In this document: positions 41,225-52,808 of the stretch, in pieces | How the letters are laid out: the number at the start of each line of letters is the position of its first letter | Numbering within the stretch: position 1 is the first letter of the stretch | From: JBBDMC01 sp963826055 | GTDB taxonomy: Bacteria; Pseudomonadota; Alphaproteobacteria; Rhizobiales; Kaistiaceae | Direction of reading: 5' to 3' | NCBI GenBank assembly: GCA_963826055.1 | Contig: CAWGVO010000007.1 | Coordinates: forward strand, 124,001 to 188,000 | Length of the DNA: 64,000 nucleotides | The notes under the pieces: model-generated | Told to the model about the DNA's origin: nothing | What the model saw: the letters and a program-made list of their open reading frames with translations, nothing else | Databases searched by the model: none | Position numbers and translations under genes: made by a program

Positions 41225-43338
41225 GGCGAGCGCGCACGGCGCCGGGGCCGGCCGCATCGGCGGGCTGAAGCCGCCGGTCGCCGAACGGCGGCCGGTGACG
41301 ACGACCCACCACGGCATCAGCCGAACGGACGACTACGCTTGGCTGCGCGCCGGCAACTGGCGCGAGGTGATGCACGACCCGTCCGTGCTCGCCCCCGACA
41401 TCCGCGCCTACCTCGAGGCGGAGAACGCCTACGCCGAGGCGGCGATGGCCGACGTCGAGCCGCTCCGCCTCAAGCTGTTCGAGGAGATGCGCGGGCGCAT
41501 CAAGGAAGACGACTTCACCGTCCCCGCGCCGGACGGCGACTACGCCTATGCGTCGCGCTACCGGCACGGCGCCGAACATCCGCTGATCGTGCGCACCCGG
41601 CGCGACGGCAGCGACGAGAAGGTGCTGATCGACGGCGAGGCGATGGCGGCGGGCAAGGCCTATTTCCGCATCGGCGGCGTCAGCCACAGCCCCGACCACC
41701 GCACCATCGCCTATTCCTACGACGACAAGGGATCGGAGTATTTCACGCTCCACGTGCGCGAGGCGGAGAGCGGCCACGATCTCGCCGACGTGATCCCGGC
41801 AACCACCGGCGCCTCGGTGTGGGCGAACGACGGCAAGACGCTCTTCTACGTCTGGGTGGACGCCAACCACCGGCCGGCGCGGGTGCTGCGTCATGTGGTC
41901 GGCACCGATCCCGCCGACGACGTGGTGGTCTACGAGGACCGTGACCCCGGCTTCTTCATCGGCGTCCGCAAGACCCAGTCGCACAAGTACATCACGATCG
42001 AGACCCACGACCACGAGACCTCGGAGGTCAGGGTGATCCCGGCCGACCGGCCGGCCAGCCGAGCCCAGGCTCATCGCCCGGCGGCGGACGGCGGAGGAGT
42101 ACCACCTCGACCACAACGGCGACCGCTTCTTCATCATGACCAACACGCGCGGCGCCGAGGACTTCAAGATCGTCACCGCGCCGGTGGCTACCCCCGACCG
42201 GCGCCACTGGAGCGACCTCGTGCCCCACCGGCCGGGGCGCCTCATCCTCGATTTCACCGTCTACAAGGATTTCCTCGTCAGGCTCGAGCGGGAATCGAGC
42301 CTGCCGCGCATCGTCATCCGCCATCTGGCGACCGGCGAGGAGCACGCCATCGCCTTCGGCGAGGAGGCCTACGCGCTCGGCATGGTCGGCGGCTTCGAAT
42401 TCGACACGACGACGCTCCGCTTCAGCTACTCGTCGATGACGACGCCGACCCAGATCTACGACTACGACATGGCGGCGCGCACGCGCGTGCTCCGCAAGGA
42501 AGACGAGGTCCCCTCCGGTCACGACCCCGACCAGTACGTCACCCGCCGCATTTTCGCGCCGGCGGCGGACGGCGAGACGGTGCCGGTCTCGCTCCTCTAC
42601 CGCAAGGACACCCCGCTCGACGGCACCGCGCCCTGCCTGCTCTACGGCTACGGCGCCTACGGCATGGCGATGCCCGCCTCGTTCGGCACCTCGCGCCTGT
42701 CGCTGGTCGACCGCGGCTTCGTCTACGCCATCGCCCACGTGCGGGGCGGCAAGGAGAAGGGCTATCGCTGGTACGCGGAGGGGCGCCGCCGCAAGAAGGT
42801 CAATACCTTCACCGATTTCATCGCGGCAGCTAAGTTTCTGATTGAGGAACGCTGCACCGCCCGCGGTCGCATCGTCGGCTGGGGCGGCTCGGCCGGGGGC
42901 CTCCTGATCGGCGCCGTCGCCAACATGGCCGGCGACCTCTTCGCCGGCCTGATCGCCGAGGTTCCCTTCGTCGACACGCTCACCACCATGCTCGACAAGT
43001 CGCTGCCGCTGACACCGCCGGAGTGGCCGGAGTGGGGCAATCCCATCACCAGCAAGGCCGACTACAAACTCATCGCCTCGTACTCGCCGATCGACAACGT
43101 GCGGGCGCAGCCCTACCCGGCGATCCTCGCGCTCGGCGGCCTCACCGATCCCAGGGTCACCTACTGGGAACCGGCGAAGTGGGTGGCGAAGCTCCGCGCC
43201 ACCAGGACCGACGACCATCTGTTGATCCTGAGGACCAACATGGAGGCCGGCCACGGCGGCGCCTCGGGCCGCTTCGATCGCCTCAACGAGACGGCCTTCG
43301 CCACCGCCTTCGCGCTGAAGGTGGTGGGCAAGACCTAG
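41205..43338 (+). CDS. S9A prolyl oligopeptidase family (oligopeptidase B-like), frame-interrupted
   Basis: About 710 residues. The N-terminal propeller: ISRTDDYAWLRAGNWREVM, then ENAYAEAAMADVEPLRLKLF and MRGRIKEDDFTVPAPDGDY, typical of PtrB. An extra C near 42058 shifts to a second frame that carries the hydrolase domain: PCLLYGYGAYGMAMP, VYAIAHVRGGKEKGYRWY, the nucleophile GWGGSAGG, a catalytic Asp region GGLTDPRVTYWEPAKW and His in EAGHGGASGRF. It cleaves peptides after basic residues in the family. Cytoplasmic, no signal peptide. Downstream of msrB. Confidence 0.92.
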
Positions 43339-43414
43339 GCAACCGTCGACCAAAAGGCGGGCTCGCAACGACTCGCCGCTCCTGCAACAATGGCAGCGGA
43401 TCACGGAGGACCCG

Positions 43415-44763
43415 TTGCAGGATCACATTGCCGACCTGACCGGCATCGCGGTGATCGCCACCGTGGCGGTTTCGCTTGGCTTCGTGCTCATGCGGCTGAA
43501 GCAGCCGCCGATCGTCGGCTACATCCTGACCGGCGTTGTGCTCGGCCCGACCGGTGTCGGGCTGGTTTCGAGCAGCAACGCGATGACGCTGCTGGCCGAG
43601 CTCGGCGTCATCATGCTCCTGTTCCTGATCGGCATGGAGTTGTCGATCCGCGTGTTCACCGGCGTCGCCGCGGTGGCGGGGGCGGTGGCGGCGGGACAGA
43701 TCGCCGTGGCGCTGCTGGTGACCGGCGTGTTCGGCTACCTGCTCGGCTGGCCGCTCGAGCAGATCGTCGCGCTCGGCTTCATCGTCGCGATCTCCTCGAC
43801 CGCGGTCGCCATCCAGATGCTGGAGGAGGTCGACGAGCTGAGGACGTCGATGGGGCGCATCACCATCGGCGTGCTGATCGCCCAGGACATCGCGGTGGTC
43901 CCCATGCTGATCGTGGTCGATTCCTTCAGCGGCCACACCAGCATCGCAGTGGGTGGCGATCAAGGTCGCCGTGGCCGCCGTCCTGATCGTCGCGTTCCTG
44001 CGCTACCTCGGCACGCGGCCGGGCAAGCTCCGCCTCCCCTTCAGCGAAGCCATCGCCGGCCGCGTCGACCTGGTGGCGATGGCGAGCCTCGCCTTCTGCT
44101 TCGCGGCGGCCAGCGTCACCAGCTTCGTCGGCCTGTCGGCGGCGTTCGGCGCCTTCCTGGCCGGCCTGGTGATCGCCGGTTCGATGCTGAGGTCCGAGGC
44201 GATCGCCGCCACCCGGCCCATCCAGAGCGTCCTGATCGTCATCTTCTTCCTGTCGATCGGCCTGCTGATCGACCTCGACTTCATCGTCGCCAACCTGGGA
44301 ACGGTCGTCCTGTTCGTGCTGGCGGTGCTGGCGATCAAATCGATCGTCAACGTGGCGCTGCTCGAGGTTCGCCGGCCAGACGTGGGAGCTCGCCTTTCCC
44401 GCCGGCCTGATGATGGCGCAGATCGGCGAGTTCTCGTTCGTTCTCGCCGCCACCGGCTTCGCCAACGGCGCCATCAACGGCGACGCCTACCGGCTGGCGA
44501 TCGCGGTGATCGCCATCTCGCTGCTGGTCAGCCCCATCTGGATGATCTCGGTCCGGCGCTTCCTGCGCGTCGCCGAGGACGGCATCTCGGATTTCCGCAG
44601 CGCGCTCGCCGAGGTCTATGCCGGCGAGATCGAGGAATTCGAGCGCGGGCGGGCGGCGCTCGGCCGGCTGGTGGCGTTCATCGGCACGGCAGGCGACGGC
44701 GCTGTGGATCGTGGTGCAGCGCCGACGCGCCGGCGGGTCCAGACAGACCGCCGGCGCCGGTGA
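43415..44763 (+). CDS. CPA2/KefB-type cation-proton antiporter, frame-interrupted
   Basis: About 450 residues. Helices include VAVSLGFVLMRLKQPPIVGY, ILTGVVLGPTGVGLVS, LLAELGVIMLLFLIGMELS and IVALGFIVAISSTAVAIQML, then GRITIGVLIAQDIAVVPMLI: the classic Na+/H+ exchanger fold of the Kef family. Extra bases near 43955 and 44368 shift the frame; the later parts have SAAFGAFLAGLVIAGS and LMMAQIGEFSFVLAATGF. The start is a TTG with a strong GGAGG five bases upstream. It lacks an obvious RCK domain. The final residues run into Arg-rich sequence and may be wrong. Confidence 0.88.
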
Positions 44764-44854
44764 CGGTCGAGCGCCGATCCGCCCGCCGCCGAGGAAGAGG
44801 AGAAGCCGACCGCCGGGCAGCCGTGAGCCACGGCCGGCGCCGGTCTCAGCGCGG

Positions 44855-45462
44855 TCAGGCGCGGCGACCGCCTTCTCGTACAGCTCGAGCACGTAGTCCC
44901 AGTTGATGAGGTTGTCGACGAAGGCCTCGAGGTATTTCGGCCGCGCGTTGCGGTAGTCGATGTAATAGGAGTGCTCCCAGACGTCGCAGCCGAGGATCGG
45001 CATGCCGCCGTGGACCAGCGGGTTCTCGCCGTTCGGCGTCTTCATGATCGACAGCTTGCCGTCGCGCACCGAGACCCAGCACCAGCCCGAGCCGAACTGG
45101 GTGGCGCCGGCCTGCATGAAGTCGGTGCGGAACTTGTCGTAGCCGCCGAGATCGGAATCGATCGCCTTGGCCAGCGCGCCCGGCAGCTTGTTGCCGCCGC
45201 CGCCCTTCTTCATCCACTTCCAGAAATGGATGTGGTTGTAGTGCTGGCCGGCGTTGTTGAAGAGGCCGGCGTTCTTCGAATAGCTCTGCTTGACGATGTC
45301 CTCGAGGCTCTTGTCCTCCAGCCCCGAGCCCTTCAGCAGGTTGTTGCCGTTGGTGACGTAGGCCTGGTGATGCTTGTCGTGGTGATATTCGAGCGTTTCT
45401 TTCGACATGTAGGGCTGCAGCGCCTCGTAGTCGTACGGCAGCGCGGGAAGTTCGAAGGCCAT
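44855..45462 (-). CDS. sodB: Superoxide dismutase (Fe/Mn type)
   Basis: About 201 residues. It begins MAFELPALPYDYEALQPYMS, then ETLEYHHDKHHQAYVTNGNN, LFNNAGQHYNHIHFWKWMKK, GGGGNKLPGALAKAI and FGSGWCWVSVRDGKL, ending CDVWEHSYYIDYRNARPKYL and NLINWDYVLELYEKAV. Metal ligands (His, His, Asp, His) are all in place, and GGNKLPG and the Gln/Gly pattern fit the Fe form. The very end is off frame by one to two bases, so the stop at 44855 is reached by assuming one slip. No signal peptide. Confidence 0.94.
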
Positions 45463-45596
45463 GGCGTTCTCCTCTGATTTCGATGGCGGGGCGGCCGCCG
45501 CGGTCGGATCGCGTGATCGCGGCGGCGGAAAGGGATGGCTCGAGGCGGAACATAGGCCGCGGCCCGCCGTCCGACAACAGGGCGCGCGGTGCGCCG

Positions 45597-47178
45597 TCAG
45601 CTTCTCAGGATGCCGCCGAGCACGCCGCGCACGATGGCGCGGCCGACCGAGCCGCCGAGCGAGCCGCCGACCTCTTTGCCGATGTCGGCCGCCAGCCCGC
45701 CGACCACCCGCGTCGTCACCGTGCGGGTGACCGAGCGGGCGACGCGCTGGGTGGTCGTCAGCCGCTGGCCGCGCGGCCGGTTGGTGCCGAAGATGCCGCC
45801 GATCATGCCGCCGATGCCGCCGATGCCGCCGCCCTCGCTCCTTCTCCTGCTGGCGCGGGCTCGCGCGACCTCGGTCGTAACCTTGGTCTCGATGCGCATC
45901 GACAGCACCTCGAAGGCGGACTCGCGGTCGACCGGCTTGTCGTAGATCGTGCCGATCGGGCTCATGGCGATCACCTTGCGGCGCTCCTCGTCGGTGATGG
46001 TGCCGATCCGCGACGACGGCGGCCGGATCAGCGTGCGCTGGACCATCGAGGGGATGCCCTTGTCCTCCAGCGTCGAGACCAGCGCCTCGCCGACGCCGAG
46101 CTGGGTGATCACTTCGTAGGCGGAGAAGTCCGGGTTGGGGCGGAAGGTGTCGGCGGCGGCCTTCACCGCCTTCTGCTCGCGCGGCGAGTAGGCGCGCAGC
46201 GCATGCTGGACGCGGTTGCCGAGCTGGGCGAGCACGTCGTCCGGCACGTCGAGCGGGTTCTGCGTGACGAAATAGACGCCGACGCCCTTGGAGCGGATCA
46301 GCCGCACCACCTGCTCGATCTTGTCGAGCAGCGCCTTCGGCGCGTCGTCGAACAACAGGTGCGCCTCGTCGAAGAAGAACACCAGCCGCGGCTTTTCCGG
46401 GTCGCCGATCTCGGGCAGCTCCTCGAACAGCTCCGACATCAGCCACAGCAGGAACGTCGCGTAGAGCCGCGGCGACTGCATGAGCGTGCCGGCGGCGAGC
46501 ACGTTGATGATGCCGCGCCCGTCGGTGGTGGTGCGCATCAGTTCGCCGATCGGCAGCGCCGGCTCGCCGAAGAACTGCTCGCCGCCCTGCTCGTCGAGCA
46601 CCAGCAGCGCGCGCTGCACCGCGCCGACCGACGCCTTGGAGACGTTGCCGTAGCGCACCTTCAGCTCGTCCGCCTTCTCGGCGACGTAGGGGAGCAGCGC
46701 CTGCAGGTCCTTGAGGTCGAGAAGCAGCAGCCCCTCGTCGTCGGCGAGGCGGAAGGCGATGTTGAGCACGCCCTCCTGGGTGTCGTTGAGGTTGAGCAGC
46801 CGCGACAGCAGCAGCGGCCCCATCTCCGAGACGGTGGTGCGGATCGGGTGGCCGTCCTTGCCGAACAGGTCCCAGAACACCACCGGGAACGCCTCGAACT
46901 TGTATTCGTCGGCGAAGCCGATGGTCTCGGCCCGCTTGGTCAGGAAATCCTTGGGCTCGCCGGCCATCGCCAGCCCGGCGACGTCGCCCTTGATGTCGGC
47001 GCAGAACACCGGCACGCCGGCCTTGGAGAAGCCTTCCGCCATGATCTGCAGCGACACGGTCTTGCCGGTGCCGGTGGCGCCGGTGACGAGGCCGTGGCGG
47101 TTGGCGTACGGCAGGTTGACGTACTCCGGCCGCGTGCTGGTGCCGAGATAGACCTTGCCGGCTTTGAAGAACGGTCAT
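45597..47178 (-). CDS. HerA-like ATPase (DUF853), frame-interrupted at the N-terminus
   Basis: About 527 residues. After correcting an extra C near 47170: FKAGKVYLGTSTRPEYVNLP, then Walker A GLVTGATGTGKTVSLQIMAE. Further motifs: VFCADIKGDVAGLAMAGEP, LDLKDLQALLPYVAEKADEL, Walker B RLVFFFDEAHLLFDDAPKAL, and VGVYFVTQNPLDVPDDVLAQ. The end is a Gly-rich low-complexity tract (GGGIGGIGGMIGGIFG) followed by a Val/Gly tail. This family is linked to the HerA/FtsK ATPases, but its role in bacteria is not established. Divergent from nothing; same strand as sodB. Confidence 0.9.
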
Positions 47179-47251
47179 GGCGCCCCTGCCTCTCCCTTCG
47201 ATGATCGGCGGGCTTATAGGTTTGCCGGGCGCCCTGCCGCAATGATCGCGG

Positions 47252-48637
47252 TCACTCGGCTGCCAGCGCCGCCAGGATCCGCGCCCACGAGCGGATGCCG
47301 CCGTGGAAGCTCGAAAGTTCGTATTTCTCGTTCGGCGAATGGATGCGGTCGTCGTCGAGGCCGAAGCCGACCATCAGCGAATCCATGCCGAGCACCTCCT
47401 TGAGGTCGGCGACGACCGGGATCGAGCCGCCGCCGCCGACCAGCGCCGGCTCGACCCCCCATTCGTCGGCGCAGCGCGCGCGCGCGCCCGGCCGAGCCAC
47501 GGCCCGTCGAGCGGCAGCCTGAGGCGCGCGGCCGCCGGCGTAGGGCGTGAACTCGGCCGAGCAGTCGGCCGGCAGCCGGGCGCGGACGAAGTCGCGGAAG
47601 CTCGCCCGGATGCGCTCCGGGTCCTGGTCGCCGACCAGCCGGAACGACACCTTGGCGCTCGCCTTCGCCGGGATCACCGTCTTGAAGCCGCGCTCGACGT
47701 AGCCGCCGACGATGCCGTTCACCTCGCAGGTCGGCCGCGCCCACAGCATCTCCAGCACCGAGCGGCCGCGCTCGCCGGCCGGCACCGACAGGCCGACGTC
47801 GCCGAGGAACTCGCGCCGCGTCGAAGTCGAGCGCCGCCCACTGGCGCTTGATCTCGTCCGGAAGCTCGGCGACCCCGTCGTAGAAGCCGGGGAGCGTCAC
47901 CCGGCCGTCGTCGTCGTGCAGCGCGGCGAGCACGCGCCGCCAGCACATGGATCGGGTTGCGGCGCGGCGCCGCCGAACAGGCCGGAGTGGAGGTCGCGGT
48001 TGGCGGCGCGTGATGGTCACCTCCTCGGCGACGAGCCCGCGCAGCGAGGTGGTGATCGCCGGGCGTTCGCGGCTCCACATGCCGGTGTCGCAGATCAGCG
48101 CCACGTCGGCCTTCAGCTCGTCGGCGTTGGCCTGCAGGAACGGCTTGAGGTTGGCGCTGCCCGATTCCTCCTCGCCCTCGAGCAGCATGGTCACCTTGAG
48201 CGGCAGGCTGCCGGTCACCTCCTTCCAGGCGCGGGCCGCCTCGACGAAGGTCATCAGCTGGCCCTTGTCGTCGCAGGCGCCGCGCGCGGCGATCACCTTG
48301 CGGTCGCCGGCGAGCGTCACCAGCCGCGGCTCGAACGGCGGCGTCTCCCACAGGTCGATCGGATCGACCGGCTGGACGTCGTAGTGCCCGTAAAACATCA
48401 CGTGCGGGTCCGGGGCCGTCGTGATGGCCGACGACGATCGGATGGCCGGGCGTCGCCCGCGGCGCCGGCGGCAAAGCCCATCGCCGACAGCTCGGCGGTC
48501 AGCCACTCCGCGGCGGTGCGGCACGATCCGGCGTAGGCGGGATCGGTCGAGATGCTTTCGATGCGCAGCAGCGCGAACAGGCGTTCGAGGCTCGACGCGA
48601 GATGGTCGTCGATGGTGGCGAGAACGGAATCGAGCAT
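47252..48637 (-). CDS. M20 family dipeptidase, frame-interrupted
   Basis: About 460 residues. It begins MLDSVLATIDDHLASSLERL and ISTDPAYAGSCRTAAEWLTA. Zinc-site regions are present: VMFYGHYDVQPVDPIDLWET (His/Asp), ARGACDDKGQLMTFVEAARA (bridging Asp), and MLLEGEEESGSANL (catalytic Glu-Glu). The C-terminal part is in another frame: EVNGIVGGYVERGFKTVIPA, VSFRLVGDQDPERIRASFRD, GGGSIPVVADLKEVLGMDSL and SPNEKYELSSFHGGIRSWAR with the final His-type ligand. At least five one-base slips break it. Family members remove N-terminal residues from dipeptides or act as carnosinase-like enzymes. Confidence 0.88.
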
Positions 48638-48773
48638 CGTGTTCCTCGTCGGGCGGTTGAGGCGTCGCACGATAGAACGCGATTGCGGCCAGGGAAAGCT
48701 CCGGCCCGCCCTTGCAAATCGTCGCCGCCTCGGGTGACATGCGCCGATCCGGCATCAGAGGAGGCGAGGAACC

Positions 48774-49119
48774 ATGGACGAGCTGATCGCCAAAATCGCC
48801 GCCGAGGCCGGGCATCGACCCGGCGCTCGCCCGCAAGGCCCTCGCGATCATCGTCAACTTCCTGTCGCGCGAGGCGCCCCCGACACGCCCAGGCGCTGCT
48901 CGACAAGCTGCCCGGCGCCCGCGAGCTTGCCGGCGAAGCGTCGGCGGCGGCGGCGGCGGCATCATGGGGGTGTTCAACGACCTTTCCAGCGCCGGCCTCG
49001 GCCTCGGTGCCGTCCAGCAGGTGGCCGGCAACTTCGTCGCCTACGCGCGCAAAAAGGCGGGCGACGCCGAGGTCGATGCCGTGGTCAGCGCCATTCCCGG
49101 CCTCAGCCAGTTCGTCTGA
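48774..49119 (+). CDS. DUF2267-like small protein, frame-interrupted
   Basis: About 113 residues. Corrected for extra bases near 48808 and 48882: MDELIAKIAAEAG, IDPALARKALAIIVNFLSRE, AQALLDKLPGARELAGEASA, then MGVFNDLSSAGLGLGAVQQV and GNFVAYARKKAGDAEVDAVV, ending IPGLSQFV. The end and helical pattern match alphaproteobacterial DUF2267 proteins. Function unknown. It diverges from the M20 gene and precedes mutA by 60 bases. Confidence 0.75.
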
Positions 49120-49179
49120 GGCGGTACGACTGGTATAACGCCGGCGATTGTCGAAGCGATCGCCGGCGTGGCCTGAACG

Positions 49180-50620
49180 ATGATCTCTCTTTCGCCGCTT
49201 GCCGACGGCTTTCTCGTCGTCTACCGAAGACGACTGGCGGGCGCTGGTCGCCCGTGCCGGGCCGCGCGCGCCGGACGATCTCGCCAGCCGGAGCGACGAC
49301 GGGATCGCCGTCGGGCCGATCTACCGCCGCGCCGCCGATGGCTACGCCATCCCGGCCCGGCCGCCGGCCGAGCGCTGGCGGATCGTCCAGCGGCTTCGCG
49401 CCGGCGACGCTGCCTCGGCGGGGCAGCAGTGCGCGGCGAGGCGATCGCCGGCGGCGCCGACGGCGTCGCGCTGGTTTTCGCCACGAGCGCCCATCCCGCT
49501 TCCCGGCGGCCTTTCAGCCGCCGCGGCGGCCGATCTCGTTCGCGCCTTCTCCGAGCGCCCTCCCCGACGGCGCCCTCCTCGCGCTCGATGCCGGCGAGGC
49601 GACGCCGTCGCTGGCCGCCCGGTTCGTCGAGGCGGCGGCGGGCAAGCGGTGGCGGCTCGTTCTCGCCTTCGATCCGATCGCGACCCTCGCCGCGCTCGGC
49701 CGCGCGGGCCGGGCAGTCGACGACAGCGCCGCCGACATCGTCGCGCTGGCCCGCTCCTTCGACGCGCACGCCATCCACGGCACCGTCGCCGTTGCCGACG
49801 GGCGGCTGTGGCATGCCGGCGGCGCGTCGGAGGCGCAGGAACTCGCCGCGGTCCTGGCGACCGTGGTGTGGCTCGCCCGCCGCTTCGAGGCAGGCGGACA
49901 TTCCCTCGACGAGGCCGCCACCCGGATCGCCGTCGCGCTCGCCGCCGACGCCGACCAGTTCCTGACCATCGCCAAGTTCCGCGCCGCGCGGCTCCTCCTC
50001 GCGCGCGTGTTCGAGGCGGCCGGGCGTCGCGGCGCCGCCGCTGCCGATCCACGCCGAGACCGCGTGGCGGATGATGAGTGCGCCGCGACCCCACACCAAC
50101 ATCCTGCAGGACCACGACCGCCGCCTTCTCGGCCGCGGTCGGTGGCGCCGATTCGATTGCCGTGCTTGCCGTTCGATGCAGCTTGCCGGCGGGGCCGATC
50201 CGCTCGCCGACCGCCTCGCCCGCAACACCCAGTCGATCCTGGCCGAAGAGGCCCAGCTCTTCCGCGTCGCCGATCCGGGCGCGGGATCCGGCGCGATCGA
50301 GGCGCTGACCGCCGACCTCGCCGCGGCTGCCTGGAAGAAGTTCCAGGCGATCGAGGCGGCGGGCGGCATCGTGCCGCGCTCGCCTCCGGCACGCTCCAGA
50401 AGGACATCGCCGCCGTTCGCGACGCCCGCCTCGGCCGCGATCCGCGAACGGGCTGCGTTGATGGTCGGCGTCAACGCCTACGTCGACGAGCGCGCAGAGC
50501 GCGGGTGAAGCGCCGCCGACCCGCCCGACGCTGCCGGGCGGCGAGGCCGCGGAGGAAATCGAGCCGCTGGTGTTCACGCGCCTCGCCGAGGCGTTCGAAG
50601 GGACGACGGAGCCGGCGTGA
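49180..50620 (+). CDS. mutA: Methylmalonyl-CoA mutase small (beta) subunit, frame-interrupted
   Basis: About 478 residues. It begins MISLSPLADGF and, after a slip, STEDDWRALVARAG, then GIAVGPIYRRAADGYAIPAR. Later frames give LALDAGEATPSLAARFVEAA, DAHAIHGTVAVADGRLWHAG, ELAAVLATVVWLARRFEAGG and AIAKFRAAR-like TIAKFRAARLLLARVFEAAG. The C-terminal half has LARNTQSILAEEAQLFRVAD and AWKKFQAIEAAGGI. At least six slips. The beta subunit is catalytically inactive but needed for the heterodimer with mutB. The stop overlaps the mutB GTG start. Confidence 0.9.
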
Positions 50621-52800
50621 ACCCGCGCGCCTCCGCCCTCCCCGATTTCAGCGCGCTGGCGTGGCAGCCGCCGGCGGCGCATCCCGACGCCGCGTCAGCG
50701 GCGTGGGAGACGCCGGCGGGCATTCCGATCAAGAACGTTTACGGGGCCGCGCGACCTCGAAGGCATCGATTTCCTCGACACCTGGCCGGGGCTGCGCGCC
50801 GTATCTCCGCGGCCCCTACCCGACGATGTACGTCGACAAGCCGTGGACGATCCGCCAGTACGCCGGCTTCTCGACCGCCGAGGACTCCAACGCCTTCTAC
50901 CGGCGCAACCTCGCCGGCGGTCAGAAGGGCCTGTCGGTCGCCTTCGACCTGCCCACCCACCGCGGCTACGATTCCGACAACCCGCGCATCGCCGGCGACG
51001 TCGGCATGGCGGGCGTCGCCATCGATTCGATCTACGACATGCGCACGCTGTTCGACGGCATCCCGCTCGGCGAGATCAGCGTGTCGATGACCATGAACGG
51101 CGCCGTGCTGCCGGTGATGGCGCTCTACATCGTCGCGGCGGAGGAACAGGGCGTGCCGCAGGCCGCCCTCTCCGGGACCATCCAGAACGACATCCTCAAG
51201 GAGTTCATGGTCCGCAACACCTACATCTACCCGCCGGAGGCCTCGCTGCGGATCGTCGGCGACATCATCGCCTACACCGCCGCCAACATGCCGAAGTTCA
51301 ACCCGATCTCGGTCAGCGGCTACCACATGCAGGAGGCCGGGGCGACGGCCGACCTCGAGCTCGCCTATACGCTCGCCGACGGGCTGGAATACGTGCGCGC
51401 CGCCGCCGCGACCGGGCCTCGACAGTCGACGCCTTCGCGCCGCGCGTCTCCTTCTTCTTCGACATCGGCATGAACTTCTTCATGGAGGTGGCGAAGCTGC
51501 GGGCCGCGCGCCTGCTCTGGGCGAAGCTGATGAAGGAGCGGTTCGCCCGCCGAGCGACCGCTCGCTGGTGCTGCGCGCCCATTGCCAGACCTCGGGCTGG
51601 TCGCTCGCCGCCGACGATCCGTTCAACAACGTGGTGCGCACCGCCATCGAGGCGATGGCGGCGACGCAGGGCGGCACCCAGTCGCTCCACACCAACGCCC
51701 TCGACGAGGCGCTGGCGCTGCCGACCGATTTCTCCGCCCGCATCGCCCGCAACACCCAGCTCTTCCTCCAGGCCGAATCCGGCACCACCCGCATCATCGA
51801 CCCGTGGGGCGGCTCCTTCTACGTCGAGCGGCTGACCTACGAGCTCGCGGCGCGCGCGCTCGCCCACATCGCCGAGGTCGACGAGCTCGGCGGCATGGCG
51901 AAGGCGATCGCCGACGGCCTGCCGCAATCGCGCATCGAGGCGGCGGCGACGCTGACGCAGGCCGACATCGATTCCGGCAAGCAGGTGGTGGTCGGCGTCA
52001 ACCGATACCGCGCCGAGCGAGGAGACGCCGATCGAGGTGCTCAAGGTGGACAATTCGGCGGTGCGCGCGGCGCAGGTCGCCAAGCTCAAGCGCCTTAGGG
52101 CCGAGCGCGACGCGGCCGCGACGCGCACCGCGCTCGCGGCGCTCACCGACGCGCCGCGCAGCGGCAGCGGCAATCTGCTCGCCGCCGCCGTCGACGCGGC
52201 GCGCGCCAAGGCGACCGTCGGCGAGATCAGCGAGGCGCTGGAGGCTGCCTTCGGCCGCTACGCAGGCCGAGCCGAAGGCGGTCGCCGGCGCCTACCGCCG
52301 CGAGGTCGGCGCGGCCGGCGGCGCCGTCGAGCGGGTGACGCGGCTGATCGAGCGCTTCCGCAGGACGACGGCCGGCAGCCGCGCATCCTCGTCGCCAAGA
52401 TCGGGCAGGACGGCCACGACCGCGGCCAGAAGGTCATCGCCTCCGCCTTCGCCGATCTCGGCTTCGACGTCGACCTCGGGCCGCTCTTCCAGACGCCGGA
52501 GGAGGCGGCGGCGCTGGCGATCGCCAACGACGTCCACATCGTCGGCGTCTCGACGCTCGCCGCCGGCCACCTGACGCTGGTGCCGGCGCTGAAGCGCGCG
52601 CTGGAAGAGGCCGGCCGCCCCGACATCATGGTGGTGGTCGGCGGCGTCATCCCGCCGCAGGACCACGCGGCGCTCTACGAGGCCGGGCGTGGCGGCGATC
52701 TTCACGCCCGGGACCGTCATCACCGACGGCGGCCGAGAAGCTGATCCACGATCTCAACCGCCGCCTCGGCTACGAGGAACCCGAGCGCGCGAATCTGTAG
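50617..52800 (+). CDS. mutB: Methylmalonyl-CoA mutase large (alpha) subunit, frame-interrupted
   Basis: About 725 residues. The catalytic barrel: PTMYVDKPWTIRQYAGFSTA, SNAFYRRNLAGGQKGLSVAF, DLPTHRGYDSDNPR, VSMTMNGAVLPVMALYIVAA and MPKFNPISVSGYHMQEAGAT. After further slips come VSFFFDIGMNFFMEVAKLRA, TSGWSLAADDPFNNVVRTAI and the linker. The B12 domain has KIGQDGHDRGQKVIASAFAD (DxHxxG), GVSTLAAGHLTLVPALKRAL and VVVGGVIPPQDHAALYEAG. It interconverts methylmalonyl- and succinyl-CoA using adenosylcobalamin. About eight one-base insertions are required, many in GC runs. Operon with mutA. Confidence 0.93.
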
Positions 52801-52808
52801 GGCGCGCC